Positions 1 to 8,417 of a DNA stretch of 64,000 bases are shown here, piece after piece. The notes under the pieces were generated by a model. The model did not search any database. It had not been told where the DNA came from and worked only from the letters and a program-made list of their open reading frames with translations. A program made the position numbers and the translations under genes. The DNA is from Williamsia limnetica (GTDB lineage: Bacteria; Actinomycetota; Actinomycetes; Mycobacteriales; Mycobacteriaceae). The stretch is from contig NZ_QJSP01000014.1 of the NCBI RefSeq assembly GCF_003217475.1, positions 105,855 to 169,854 of the forward strand. The letters are read 5' to 3'. How positions within the stretch are numbered: the stretch's first letter is position 1; each line of letters starts with the position of its first letter.

Positions 1-789
1 GAGCAGGTGCGTGCCGACGTCGATGCGGGTTTCGAGGCCTACGAGTTCTCCAAGGCCTGCGAGGCGCTGTTCCACTTCGCATGGGATGAGTTCTGTGACT
101 GGTATCTCGAGCTGGCCAAGGTGCAGTTCGCGCGTGGCGACGACGCCGTCACGGCAGCAACGAAACTCGTACTCGGCAACGTACTCGACGCACTGATGCG
201 GATGCTGCATCCGTTCATGCCCTTCGTGACCGAGGTGCTGTGGAAAACACTCACCGGAGGCGAGTCGGTGGTGATCGCCGACTGGCCTGAGGCATCGGGC
301 CACGCAGTGGACCTGACCGCCCGGCATCGGGTGGAGGACACCCAGCGATTGATCACCGAGATCCGTCGGTTCCGCAGCGATCAGGGTGTCAAGGACTCGC
401 AGCGGGTGGCCGTCGAACTGGAGGGACTCGACGAGGCGGGGTTGTCCCATCAACGTGACTATCTCGATTCGCTGGCGCGGCTCGACCCCGCCGGCGCAGA
501 CTTCTCGGCCACTGCGACCATCGAGGTCCGACTGCGCGAGAGGACGGTCATCGTGCGCATCGACACCTCAGGGACCATCGATGTCGAGGCCGAGAAGCGG
601 CGGCTGACCAAAGATCTGGCGACCAACGAGAAGGAACTCGCCGGCACCACGGCCAAGCTCGGAAACGAGCAGTTCCTCTCCAAGGCTCCGGATGCGGTGG
701 TCGACAAGATCCGCGGCCGTCAGCAGGTGGCGCGCGATGAAGTCGCCAGGATCACCGCCGCACTGGCCGCGCTGGGAGGCCAATCGTGA
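1..789 (+). CDS. valS: Valine--tRNA ligase, C-terminal part (5' end outside window)
   Basis: The reading frame is open from the first base, so only the last 262 or so residues of the class I valyl-tRNA synthetase are present. What remains is the helical anticodon-binding domain (AWDEFCDWYLE, MRMLHPFMPFVTEVLW) followed by the C-terminal coiled-coil arm (IDVEAEKRRLTKDL to QFLSKAPDAVVDKIRGRQ) that is typical of ValS. The enzyme charges tRNA-Val in the cytoplasm. Its TGA overlaps the GTG start of folC by 4 bp, so the two are probably translationally coupled. The valS-folC pairing is usual in Mycobacteriales. No internal defect is seen. Confidence 0.96.
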   Translation, partial: EQVRADVDAGFEAYEFSKACEALFHFAWDEFCDWYLELAKVQFARGDDAVTAATKLVLGNVLDALMRMLHPFMPFVTEVLWKTLTGGESVVIADWPEASGHAVDLTARHRVEDTQRLITEIRRFRSDQGVKDSQRVAVELEGLDEAGLSHQRDYLDSLARLDPAGADFSATATIEVRLRERTVIVRIDTSGTIDVEAEKRRLTKDLATNEKELAGTTAKLGNEQFLSKAPDAVVDKIRGRQQVARDEVARITAALAALGGQS

Positions 790-2204
790 CCCAGCCGGAG
801 CCGACCCGGCCGACAGCCGACGACCTGGCCGAGCTGGGTGAGGTCGAGGCCTCACTCGACACGAGGTGGCCCGAGACCAAGATCGATCCGTCCCTGGCGC
901 GGATCTCGGCGTTGATGGACCTGCTGGGATCCCCGCAGCGCGGGTATCCGGCCATCCATGTGGCCGGAACCAACGGTAAGACATCGGTGACCAGGATGAT
1001 CGACTCCCTGCTCACCGCCTTTCACCGGCGCACGGGGCGGATCACCAGTCCCCATCTCCAACTGGCGACCGAACGCATTTCCATCGACGGGGTGCCCATC
1101 ACACCCCGCGCCTACGTGGACACCTATCGCGAACTCGAGCCGTACATCGACATGATCGACGATCGATCGTTGGCGGCCGATGGACCCCGGATGAGCAAGT
1201 TCGAGGTCCTGACGGCAATGGCGTACACCGCGTTCGCCGAGGCGCCCGTCGAGGTGGCCATCGTCGAGACGGGCATGGGAGGACGCTGGGACGCCACCAA
1301 CGTCATCGACGCCACGGTCGCCGTCATCACCCCGATCGCGCTCGACCACGCCGATTACCTCGGCGACACGCTCACCGAGATCGCGGGGGAGAAAGCCGGG
1401 ATCATCAAGAAGGCGCCGGAGTCGCTGGTACCCACAGATCCCGTGACGATCCTCGCGGTGCAGGAAAAAGAAGTCGCCGACGTGCTCCTTCGAGCAGCTG
1501 TCGAAGCGGATACGTTCGTCGCGCGAGAGGGTTCGGAGTTCGCGGTGCTCGAGCGCCGGGTGGCCGTCGGGGGACAGCTGTTGACCCTGCAGGGCCTCGG
1601 CGGCGAATACCCCGAGATCTTCCTGCCGCTGCACGGTGCCCATCAGGCATCGAACGCTGCCCTCGCGCTCGCCGCCGTCGAGGCTTTTTTCGGCGCCGGG
1701 ACGGAGCGCCAGCTCGATTCCGAGTTGGTCCGCGCAGGCTTTGCCGCAGCGACCAGTCCGGGTCGACTCGAGCGGGTGCGGTCGGCGCCAACGGTTTTCC
1801 TGGACGCCGCCCACAATCCGCATGGGGCGGCGGCGCTGGCGGCGGCGCTCTCGGACGAATTCGATTTTCGTCGACTGATCGGGGTCGTCAGTGTGCTGGC
1901 GGACAAGGATGTTGCGGGCTTGCTTGCCGCATTCGAACCGGTCTTCGACGTCATCGTGTTGACGCACAACGGATCCCCGCGCGCGATGGATCCCGAGGGT
2001 TTGGCCGAGGTGGCCACCGAGATCTGTGGCGAGGACAGGGTGAAGGTCCACGGATTCCTGCCCGACGCCGTCGAGGCGGCGATCGAGCTCGCCGAGGAGA
2101 ATCTGGATGATTCCGAAGGGATGTCCGGTACAGGCGTCGTGATCACCGGCTCGGTCGTCACCGCAGGTGCGGCACGCACGTTGTTCGGGAAGGATCCGGC
2201 ATGA
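786..2204 (+). CDS. folC: Bifunctional folylpolyglutamate synthase/dihydrofolate synthase
   Basis: A 472-residue Mur-ligase-family enzyme that adds glutamate to dihydropteroate and to folates, in the cytoplasm. The ATP loop HVAGTNGKTSVTR lies at about residues 58-70. It is followed by the SKFEVLTAMAY segment, the LDHADYLG motif and the C-terminal ligase motif DAAHNPHGA. Length matches actinobacterial FolC. The GTG start overlaps the valS stop, and the stop overlaps the ATG of the next gene, giving a tight valS-folC-DUF4233 operon. The calls of family and start are both firm. Confidence 0.96.
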   Translation: MTQPEPTRPTADDLAELGEVEASLDTRWPETKIDPSLARISALMDLLGSPQRGYPAIHVAGTNGKTSVTRMIDSLLTAFHRRTGRITSPHLQLATERISIDGVPITPRAYVDTYRELEPYIDMIDDRSLAADGPRMSKFEVLTAMAYTAFAEAPVEVAIVETGMGGRWDATNVIDATVAVITPIALDHADYLGDTLTEIAGEKAGIIKKAPESLVPTDPVTILAVQEKEVADVLLRAAVEADTFVAREGSEFAVLERRVAVGGQLLTLQGLGGEYPEIFLPLHGAHQASNAALALAAVEAFFGAGTERQLDSELVRAGFAAATSPGRLERVRSAPTVFLDAAHNPHGAAALAAALSDEFDFRRLIGVVSVLADKDVAGLLAAFEPVFDVIVLTHNGSPRAMDPEGLAEVATEICGEDRVKVHGFLPDAVEAAIELAEENLDDSEGMSGTGVVITGSVVTAGAARTLFGKDPA

Positions 2205-2617
2205 GCAACGAATCCTCCGATGTACCAGCCAGGTTCACGCCACCGACCGTCGACCCGTGGCGGGGTCTGCGTGGGGTGATGGCGGGCACGTTGATCCTCG
2301 AGGCGATCGTGGTGCTGCTGGCCTTTCCCATCGTCGTTCGGGTCGGCGGTGGGCTGACCATCGCGTCCGGGATCTACCTCGGGGTGCTCACAGCGGCGAT
2401 GATCCTGGGTTCGGGACTGCAGGGCAGGTCCTGGGCGCTGCCGTACGACCTTGCGTTGCAGGTGATCACGATCGCCGGATGGATATTCCACTGGTCCATC
2501 GGGGCCGTCGGGGTCGTATTCATGATCGTGTGGCTCTACATCGCCTACATCAAACGCGATGTCCGGCTACGCATGGAACGCGGACTGTTGAACGGGCAGG
2601 AACGCATCGCCGACTGA
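2201..2617 (+). CDS. DUF4233 family integral membrane protein
   Basis: A 138-residue protein with about four hydrophobic segments (GTLILEAIVVLLAFPIVV, IYLGVLTAAMILGSG, and two near the C-terminus), ending in a basic cytoplasmic tail. It matches the DUF4233 proteins that sit between folC and ndk in Mycobacteriales; their function is unknown. The ATG overlaps the folC TGA (ATGA), which fixes the start and implies coupling. Family assignment rests on position and topology. Confidence 0.8.
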   Translation: MSNESSDVPARFTPPTVDPWRGLRGVMAGTLILEAIVVLLAFPIVVRVGGGLTIASGIYLGVLTAAMILGSGLQGRSWALPYDLALQVITIAGWIFHWSIGAVGVVFMIVWLYIAYIKRDVRLRMERGLLNGQERIAD

Positions 2618-2764
2618 ACCGGCCCGCAGAGGGCAGTTCGACGGGGCGGGTCGATGTTGCGGGAACGTGACCTGAAAACTCCCGATTCGGGTTTCGCTCG
2701 GCGCGGGGTGCTGACAAGATCGCAGGCACAGCACCCCTGAAGCGTTCGAAAGGTACACATATAT

Positions 2765-3157
2765 ATGTCACGCTCCACAAAGTTCGTTCCTGCCGCACTC
2801 GCCGCCGCGGGAGCCGCCTGCGTCATCGCGGGAACCGTGTCAGGAGCGGGAGCTGCTTTCGCGGAGGCGAGTTCGCCGATGCCCGTGGGGGACAGTCAGT
2901 TCGGCTATATCGCGACCCACGCGTTGACCCAGAGCGCAGCGGATATGAACCTTCCGGAGTTCGTCGCCTCGATCCCGGTACCGCCCGAGTACAAGCCGGC
3001 CAATCTCGCGCTCGCGGCTCGTTTCGACATCGTGGTCGATGAGGCTCTCGCGTCGCCCGGTGGCTGCATTCAGGTGGTCATCGACCCTGCCCCCACCTCC
3101 GGTGGTGTCTTCAGTTACGGATTCTTCGCCGTCGAAGGTGAGTACTGCCAGCCCTAG
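2765..3157 (+). CDS. Small secreted protein of unknown function
   Basis: A 130-residue protein with a clear signal peptide: a short basic start, the hydrophobic run AALAAAGAACVIAG and a probable AFA-EA type cleavage site near residues 33-34. The mature part is about 95 residues with two cysteines (in SPGGCIQVV and GEYCQP) that could form a disulfide. No lipobox is seen. The sequence GAAAGG lies about ten bases before the ATG as a possible ribosome site. I do not recognise the family. It is transcribed apart from folC (147-bp gap) and sits just before ndk. Confidence 0.72.
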   Translation: MSRSTKFVPAALAAAGAACVIAGTVSGAGAAFAEASSPMPVGDSQFGYIATHALTQSAADMNLPEFVASIPVPPEYKPANLALAARFDIVVDEALASPGGCIQVVIDPAPTSGGVFSYGFFAVEGEYCQP

Positions 3158-3205
3158 TCGGCTGGTCCTTTCCGGTCGGTTCGTCGTCTCGATCCGCCGT
3201 CGGGT

Positions 3206-3211
3206 TAGTCT
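3206..3211 (+). promoter_or_regulatory. -10 element for leaderless ndk
   Basis: TAGTCT fits the actinobacterial TAnnnT -10 consensus and lies six bases before the GTG of ndk, so transcription would begin at or within a base of the start codon. No ribosome site is visible ahead of ndk, which agrees with a leaderless mRNA. Confidence 0.5.
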
Positions 3212-3217
3212 TACCGG

Positions 3218-3631
3218 GTGACTGAACGGACTCTGGTACTGATCAAGCCCGACGGCGTCGAGCGCGGACTGGTCGGCGACATCATCGAGCGCATCGAGCG
3301 CAAGGGCCTGACCCTTGTCGCCCTCGAACTCAAGACCGTCGGCGATGACGTCGCGGCCGGCCATTACGCCGAGCACGAGGGCAAACCCTTCTATCCTTCT
3401 CTCCTCGAATTCATCACGTCGGGGCCTCTGGTGGCAGCTGTGCTGGAGGGCCCGCGCGCTGTGGCCGCATTCCGTCAGATCGCCGGCGGCACCGACCCTG
3501 TGGAAAAAGCCGTCCCGGGAACCATTCGGGGCGACTATGCACTGAGTACTCAGTTCAATCTCGTGCACGGCTCGGACTCGCCGGATTCGGCTGAGCGGGA
3601 AATTGCTTTGTGGTTCCCTGACCTCGGCTGA
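3218..3631 (+). CDS. ndk: Nucleoside diphosphate kinase
   Basis: A 137-residue enzyme that moves the gamma phosphate from ATP onto other nucleoside diphosphates through a phosphohistidine. It begins with the family hallmark [13 protein letters not shown]. The catalytic-histidine region is [17 protein letters not shown] (His near residue 117). The length is normal. GTG at 3218 is the start used by homologues and sits directly after a TAnnnT box, so it is probably leaderless. It stands alone between the secreted-protein gene and rne. Confidence 0.97.
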   Translation: MTERTLVLIKPDGVERGLVGDIIERIERKGLTLVALELKTVGDDVAAGHYAEHEGKPFYPSLLEFITSGPLVAAVLEGPRAVAAFRQIAGGTDPVEKAVPGTIRGDYALSTQFNLVHGSDSPDSAEREIALWFPDLG

Positions 3632-3993
3632 CAGGTCGACGCGACGCTCGATTCCGGGTGATGTCGGTGGACTCGGCAGCGCCGGGTCGGTTGTGTGGGA
3701 TACTGACAACGGTTGTCGAGCCCACTGCTCTGTTCAATGGACAAGGGGAGCCGACCACCAGATGATCAGTTCGTGTGCTCGGTCCCCACTCAGGTGGTTT
3801 TTCACCTGTCGTGGTGTGGACATCGTGGCACTCGGGCAGTAGTCAAGTCATCACGCCAGGCGTCGCCGGTGAATGCGAGAAGTTCTCGCGGAAATCGGGC
3901 GAAGCGAGACCTACAATCCCGGCTCCGGCCGGGTAAATAGCACAGCCCTCGCGTGGCCGCGTTTATCCGCGCCCGGGGGCTCGAGGAGAATAC
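3632..3993 (+). promoter_or_regulatory. Gene-free leader region ahead of the RNase E/G gene
   Basis: These 362 bases contain no convincing ORF. They hold a 13-bp palindrome, GACAAC-G-GTTGTC at 3705-3717, and a perfect 6-bp hairpin CAGGTG/CACCTG with a six-base T-rich loop at 3791-3808. A pyrimidine- and GC-rich stretch runs on to the start codon. RNase E genes in other bacteria have long regulatory leaders, so this is probably promoter plus 5' UTR. The exact promoter was not resolved. Confidence 0.45.
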
Positions 3994-6900
3994 GTGGCCG
4001 ACAACCAGTCGCCGGACGAAGTCAATACGAATTCGGCGCAAGAGTTTCCGCACAAGATGCGTGTGCACGCGCTGGCCAGAATTCTTGGTCTGAGCAGTCG
4101 TGAGGTGCTGGTGCACCTCGCGGATCTCGGGATCGTGGCACGCAGCCCACAGTCGAGCATCGTCAGAAGCACCGCTATCGCGGTTCGCGACAAGATCGCC
4201 GCTGGTGACGAAGCCGCAGGTGACGGCGTAGCAGACGCCGGTGTTGCCGAGGTTCCAGGCGAAGCCCCTGCAGACACCGGGCAGGATGCCCCGCCGTCGG
4301 CAGCACCGGTGGCCGACGAACAAGCACCCGCCCCGGTGGAGCCCGTGGTTCCCCGGGACACCCCGGAGCCGGCACCGCCCGCGCTGGAAGAGCCCGGGTC
4401 CGGGCCCGTCGTGACCGACGCGACCGCTGCCGAGGCACCCGACGAGGTCGCCGCATCCGTCGAGGTACTGCCCACCGAGGTGCCCTCCGAAGATCTGCCG
4501 TCGGCGACATCGACCCCACACCTTTTCTCGGCGATCGAGGAAGAGCTGCCGCGAACCAGCACGGCTCCGGTGACACCGGCGGCCGGTGGTTCGCCGCTGT
4601 TCCTGTCGGCGGAGCAGCCGGTCGACGCCGACGACAACGCTGATCAGGACGATGCCGACGACGACGGCGACGGAGACACTGCGTCCCGCAAGCGTCGACG
4701 CGGTCGACGTGGCCGTGGCCGCGGTCGCGGTGACCAGGGCGGAACCGACGATCAGAGCGGTTCCGGAGAAAGCGGTGGGTCGGACGATCACGACATCGTC
4801 GCCGATGCATCAACCTCCGGTGGCGAGACCGAAGCTGCGGAGTCATCGGACGAAGCGGTCGTTTCGGATGTCACGTCAGATGAAGCGGAGCAGTCCGACA
4901 AGCCCGACGTCAAGAGCAGCAAGCGCAAGCGGAGCCGGCCGAAGAAGCCCAGGACCGAAGGCGAGCAAGGCGGCGACGAGGCGTCGACGTCCGACGCCCC
5001 GGCCGCACCGGACACCGACGACCAGTCGAAAGATTCGTCAGAGTCCGATTCGGACACTGATGCGGAATCCGCAGACTCGGATGAGCAGGACGATTCCGGT
5101 TCGGCCAATCGGCGTCGCAGGCGGCGCCGCCGGCGCAAGGGCGGCGACGGAGACGACTCCGGACCCTCGGACGATCCGCCGAACACCGTGGTGCACGAGC
5201 GCGAACCGCGTAACAAGCCACGCGTACGCGACGAGGTCCAAGGGATCTCAGGGTCCACCCGCCTCGAGGCGAAACGCCAACGACGGCGCGACGGGCGCGA
5301 TGCGGGCCGCAGGCGGCCACCGATTCTGAGTGAATCGGAGTTCTTGGCACGGCGCGAAGCCGTCGACCGCGTGATGGTCGTCCGTGAGCGCTCCGGTGTC
5401 GCGGCGACCGTCACCCACGACGCCCATGGTGACGATGCCGGCGAGAACGAGTCGCAGGCCACCCGCGACTACACCCAGGTCGCCGTCCTCGAGGACGGCG
5501 TGCTGGTCGAGCACTTCGTGACCACGTCGAACTCGTCGTCCATGGTCGGCAACATCTATCTCGGCCGGGTGCAGAACGTGCTGCCGGGCATGGAAGCGGC
5601 ATTCGTCGACATCGGCCGGGGGCGCAACGGCGTGCTCTACGCCGGTGAGGTCAACTGGGATGCCGCCGGCCTCGACGGTGGCTCGCGCAAGATCGAGCAG
5701 GCGCTACGCCCTGGCGATCCGGTTCTCGTGCAGGTGAGCAAGGACCCGGTAGGACACAAGGGTGCTCGGCTGACCACGCAGATCTCGCTGGCGGGTCGTT
5801 ACCTCGTGTACGTGCCCGGTGGAGGATCCACCGGGATCAGCCGCAAGCTGCCCGACACCGAGCGCAAGCGGCTCAAGGGCATCCTCGGCAAGATCGTCCC
5901 CGACGATGCCGGCGTGATCATCCGGACCGCGTCCGAGGGGGTGGCCGCCGATGAGCTGACCCGCGACATCGAACGTCTGCAGCAGCAGTGGGAGACCATC
6001 AACGCTGCCAACCCCGCCGCGGGCAAATCGAAGGCGGCAGCTCCGCAGACCCTGTACGAAGAGCCGGACCTGCTGGTCAAGGTCGTTCGTGACCTGTTCA
6101 ACGAGGACTTCAAGAAGCTCGTCGTCGAAGGCAACGGGGCCTGGACACAGGTCGAGAACTACGTCCGCAGTGTCGCCCCTGACCTGCTCGATCGCACGGA
6201 GCGATTCGACAAAGCCCACGCCGACGCGCCGGACGTGTTCGACGTGCATCGCATCGACGAACAGCTCGCGAAGGCGCTCGATCGCAAGGTCTGGCTACCT
6301 TCCGGCGGAACGCTGATCATCGAGCACACCGAGGCGATGACGGTCGTCGACGTCAACACCGGCAAGTTCACCGGTTCCGGGGGCAACCTCGAAGAGACGG
6401 TCACCCGGAACAACCTCGAAGCCGCCGAGGAGATCGTGCGTCAGATGCGCCTTCGGGACATCGGCGGCATGATCGTCGTCGACTTCATCGACATGGTCCT
6501 CGAATCGAACCGTGACCTGGTCCTGCGCAGGCTCACCGAGGCCCTCGGCCGCGATCGCACTCGCCATCAGGTGTCCGAGGTGACTTCCCTCGGGCTGGTC
6601 CAGATGACTCGTAAACGTCTCGGTACCGGGCTGCTCGAGGCGTTCTCGACCACGTGCACGTGCTGCAACGGCCGGGGGATCGTCATACATGCGAACCCCG
6701 TCGAGATCTCCGGAGCCGACGACTCCGGTCGCGGCGGCAACGGTGGTGGCGACAACACCAAGCGAGCCAGGCGCAATCGGCGTGGTGGCAAGCCTGAACA
6801 GCCTGCTGCGACCGAGACCAAGCCCGCCGCCCACAGCCCCGCGGAGCACCCGATGTTCCGCGCCATGGCGAGCCACACGACCGACCCCGACGCCGCTGAT

Positions 6901-7539
6901 CCGGAGGCGCCGACCGCTGAGGTCACCGGTGAAGAACTGAAGGACTTCGAGGTCACGGACTCCGCAGCGAATCTGGTGGAGTCCGAATCCACCGACACCG
7001 CGGACGACTCGGCTGCGCCGGAGGTCCCGACGCGGGCCAATGGTTCTTCCAGGTCGAGGCGCGCGTCCGGTCGAAATGCGAAGACGGCGGCGGCCGGCAA
7101 CACCTCGGTTACTGCCGAGACCCCGTACATCGAGACCCAGCGCATTGAAACCCAACGCACTGAGACCCCGCGCACTGAAACCCTGGATTCCTCGCCTGTC
7201 GAGGATTCGCTGGCGCCCGTTGTCGCGGACGACTCAGGTGTCACCACCGAGTCCACCCTCGCGCCGGAACCCGACCATGTCGCAGAGGCGGCACCGGCGC
7301 CGAAGCGTCGCCGCGCGGTCCGCCGCAAAGCAGCAGCCCCGGCGGCGACCTCTCCGGATGCGGCCGTGATCACCGATGTCATCACGGCGGAAGCGGTCAC
7401 GACTCCACCATTGACCACCTCGGCCCCCATGACGACCTCGGGGTCGACCACAGCATCCGACGAACCGGCCGTCGCGGTGCGACGCAAACCGCGTCGTCGG
7501 GCGGCCGGTCGCCCGGCCGGTCCGCCGGTGGAAGAGTGA
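3994..7539 (+). CDS. rne: Ribonuclease E/G family endoribonuclease
   Basis: A 1181-residue RNase E/G for mRNA decay and rRNA/tRNA processing. Residues 1-480 or so are low complexity, with alternating acidic (DDNADQDDADDDGDGD) and arginine/lysine clusters (RRRRRRRRRRK). The catalytic core starts with the S1 domain (GNIYLGRVQNVLPGMEAAF) and includes the metal-site motif VVDVNTGKFTG and DFIDM. It also has the zinc-link cysteines CTCCNGRG. The C-terminal 250 residues are again disordered and end in arginine-rich KPRRRAAGRP. GTG at 3994 is the first plausible start. It is followed by rplU-rpmA, the usual actinobacterial order. Confidence 0.94.
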   Translation: MADNQSPDEVNTNSAQEFPHKMRVHALARILGLSSREVLVHLADLGIVARSPQSSIVRSTAIAVRDKIAAGDEAAGDGVADAGVAEVPGEAPADTGQDAPPSAAPVADEQAPAPVEPVVPRDTPEPAPPALEEPGSGPVVTDATAAEAPDEVAASVEVLPTEVPSEDLPSATSTPHLFSAIEEELPRTSTAPVTPAAGGSPLFLSAEQPVDADDNADQDDADDDGDGDTASRKRRRGRRGRGRGRGDQGGTDDQSGSGESGGSDDHDIVADASTSGGETEAAESSDEAVVSDVTSDEAEQSDKPDVKSSKRKRSRPKKPRTEGEQGGDEASTSDAPAAPDTDDQSKDSSESDSDTDAESADSDEQDDSGSANRRRRRRRRRKGGDGDDSGPSDDPPNTVVHEREPRNKPRVRDEVQGISGSTRLEAKRQRRRDGRDAGRRRPPILSESEFLARREAVDRVMVVRERSGVAATVTHDAHGDDAGENESQATRDYTQVAVLEDGVLVEHFVTTSNSSSMVGNIYLGRVQNVLPGMEAAFVDIGRGRNGVLYAGEVNWDAAGLDGGSRKIEQALRPGDPVLVQVSKDPVGHKGARLTTQISLAGRYLVYVPGGGSTGISRKLPDTERKRLKGILGKIVPDDAGVIIRTASEGVAADELTRDIERLQQQWETINAANPAAGKSKAAAPQTLYEEPDLLVKVVRDLFNEDFKKLVVEGNGAWTQVENYVRSVAPDLLDRTERFDKAHADAPDVFDVHRIDEQLAKALDRKVWLPSGGTLIIEHTEAMTVVDVNTGKFTGSGGNLEETVTRNNLEAAEEIVRQMRLRDIGGMIVVDFIDMVLESNRDLVLRRLTEALGRDRTRHQVSEVTSLGLVQMTRKRLGTGLLEAFSTTCTCCNGRGIVIHANPVEISGADDSGRGGNGGGDNTKRARRNRRGGKPEQPAATETKPAAHSPAEHPMFRAMASHTTDPDAADPEAPTAEVTGEELKDFEVTDSAANLVESESTDTADDSAAPEVPTRANGSSRSRRASGRNAKTAAAGNTSVTAETPYIETQRIETQRTETPRTETLDSSPVEDSLAPVVADDSGVTTESTLAPEPDHVAEAAPAPKRRRAVRRKAAAPAATSPDAAVITDVITAEAVTTPPLTTSAPMTTSGSTTASDEPAVAVRRKPRRRAAGRPAGPPVEE
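7120..7190 (+). repeat. Short degenerate tandem repeat inside rne
   Basis: Five imperfect copies of a roughly 15-base unit encode the series IETQ-RIETQ-RTETP-RTETL in the disordered C-terminal arm of RNase E/G. Unit sequences differ by one or two bases. Such an array can vary in copy number between strains. Confidence 0.6.
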
Positions 7540-7565
7540 GCAGCGCCACGGCGCGGGAGGCTGGT

Positions 7566-7595
7566 TTGACCCGGTCGGCCATACTCCCGTAACCT
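7566..7595 (+). promoter_or_regulatory. Promoter for rplU-rpmA
   Basis: TTGACC at 7566-7571 and TAACCT at 7590-7595 are separated by 18 bases, a good housekeeping-sigma arrangement. The predicted start leaves a leader of roughly 110 bases before the L21 start codon. It lies just after the rne stop, so the ribosomal protein genes can be expressed independently. Confidence 0.5.
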
Positions 7596-7710
7596 GGATC
7601 AGTCGCCATTCGGCGGACGGATAGCGCTGTGTGTATTGCGGCGCCCGGCCGGATCGGCAACGGGCAAGAGCCCGAACGAACCACGACAGACAGTAAGAGG
7701 TAGCTCTCCG

Positions 7711-8022
7711 ATGGCAACGTACGCAATCGTCAAGACCGGCGGTAAGCAGTACAAGGTCGCTGAAGGCGATCTGGTGAAGGTCGAGAAGATTGACAGCAAG
7801 CTGGGCGACACCGTCTCGCTGCCCGTGACGCTTGTCGTCGACGGTGCGGATCTGACGACAGATGTCGACAAGCTGGCGAAGATCTCGGTGACCACCGAGG
7901 TCGTCGAGCATGTCAAGGGACCGAAGATCAAGATCCACAAGTTCAAGAACAAGACCGGCTACCACAAGCGCCAGGGGCATCGTCAGAAGCTGACGATCCT
8001 CAAGGTCACCGGTATCAAGTAA
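7711..8022 (+). CDS. rplU: 50S ribosomal protein L21
   Basis: A 103-residue L21, a 23S rRNA-binding protein of the large subunit. ATG at 7711 ([16 protein letters not shown]) is the conserved start; an upstream in-frame extension to 7636 is not conserved and is rejected. AAGAGGTAG just upstream can serve as ribosome site. Conserved features include the C-terminal [14 protein letters not shown] segment. It is followed 32 bp later by rpmA in the standard L21-L27-Obg order. Confidence 0.97.
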   Translation: MATYAIVKTGGKQYKVAEGDLVKVEKIDSKLGDTVSLPVTLVVDGADLTTDVDKLAKISVTTEVVEHVKGPKIKIHKFKNKTGYHKRQGHRQKLTILKVTGIK

Positions 8023-8054
8023 CCAGCCCCCATACACTTTTCAGGAGAACTGTC

Positions 8055-8318
8055 ATGGCACATAAGAAGGGTGCATCCAGCTCGCGTAACGGGCGCGATT
8101 CGAATGCCCAGCGACTCGGTGTGAAGCGCTTCGGTGGCCAGCAGGTCAGCGCAGGCGAGATCCTGGTCCGTCAGCGCGGCACGCACTTCCATCCCGGCGT
8201 CAACGTCGGGCGTGGCGGCGACGACACTCTGTTTGCCCTCGCTGCAGGTGCTGTCGAGTTCGGTGCGAAGCGCGGCCGCAAGACCGTGAACATCGTGCCG
8301 GAACCTGCGCAGGCCTGA
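8055..8318 (+). CDS. rpmA: 50S ribosomal protein L27
   Basis: An 87-residue L27 with the standard N-terminus [16 protein letters not shown], so no cleaved N-terminal extension of the Firmicutes type. It reaches toward the peptidyl transferase centre in the large subunit. AGGAG at 8043-8047 lies about seven bases before the ATG. It is co-transcribed with rplU. A strong hairpin follows at 8348-8385 before obg. Confidence 0.97.
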   Translation: MAHKKGASSSRNGRDSNAQRLGVKRFGGQQVSAGEILVRQRGTHFHPGVNVGRGGDDTLFALAAGAVEFGAKRGRKTVNIVPEPAQA

Positions 8319-8347
8319 ACCCGCGTAGCCAGCTTTTCATAGCTCCC

Positions 8348-8385
8348 AAGGGGCGGGCAGGGTCAATCGATCCGGTCCGCCCCTT
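8348..8385 (+). terminator. Hairpin between rpmA and obg (terminator or attenuator)
   Basis: AAGGGGCGG at 8348-8356 pairs perfectly with CCGCCCCTT at 8377-8385 around a 20-base loop. No T-run follows, so it may attenuate or process the transcript, setting L21/L27 output above that of Obg, rather than end it fully. Confidence 0.5.
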
Positions 8386-8417
8386 AGGAATTCTCCGAAC
8401 TCTCTCAAGGTGAAAAA

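Noticed and set aside
852..2051. Long minus-strand ORF opposite folC (399 codons), and similar long ORFs opposite rne, obg, ffh and amt
   Set aside because: Typical antisense open frames of high-GC genes; the plus-strand genes are certain.
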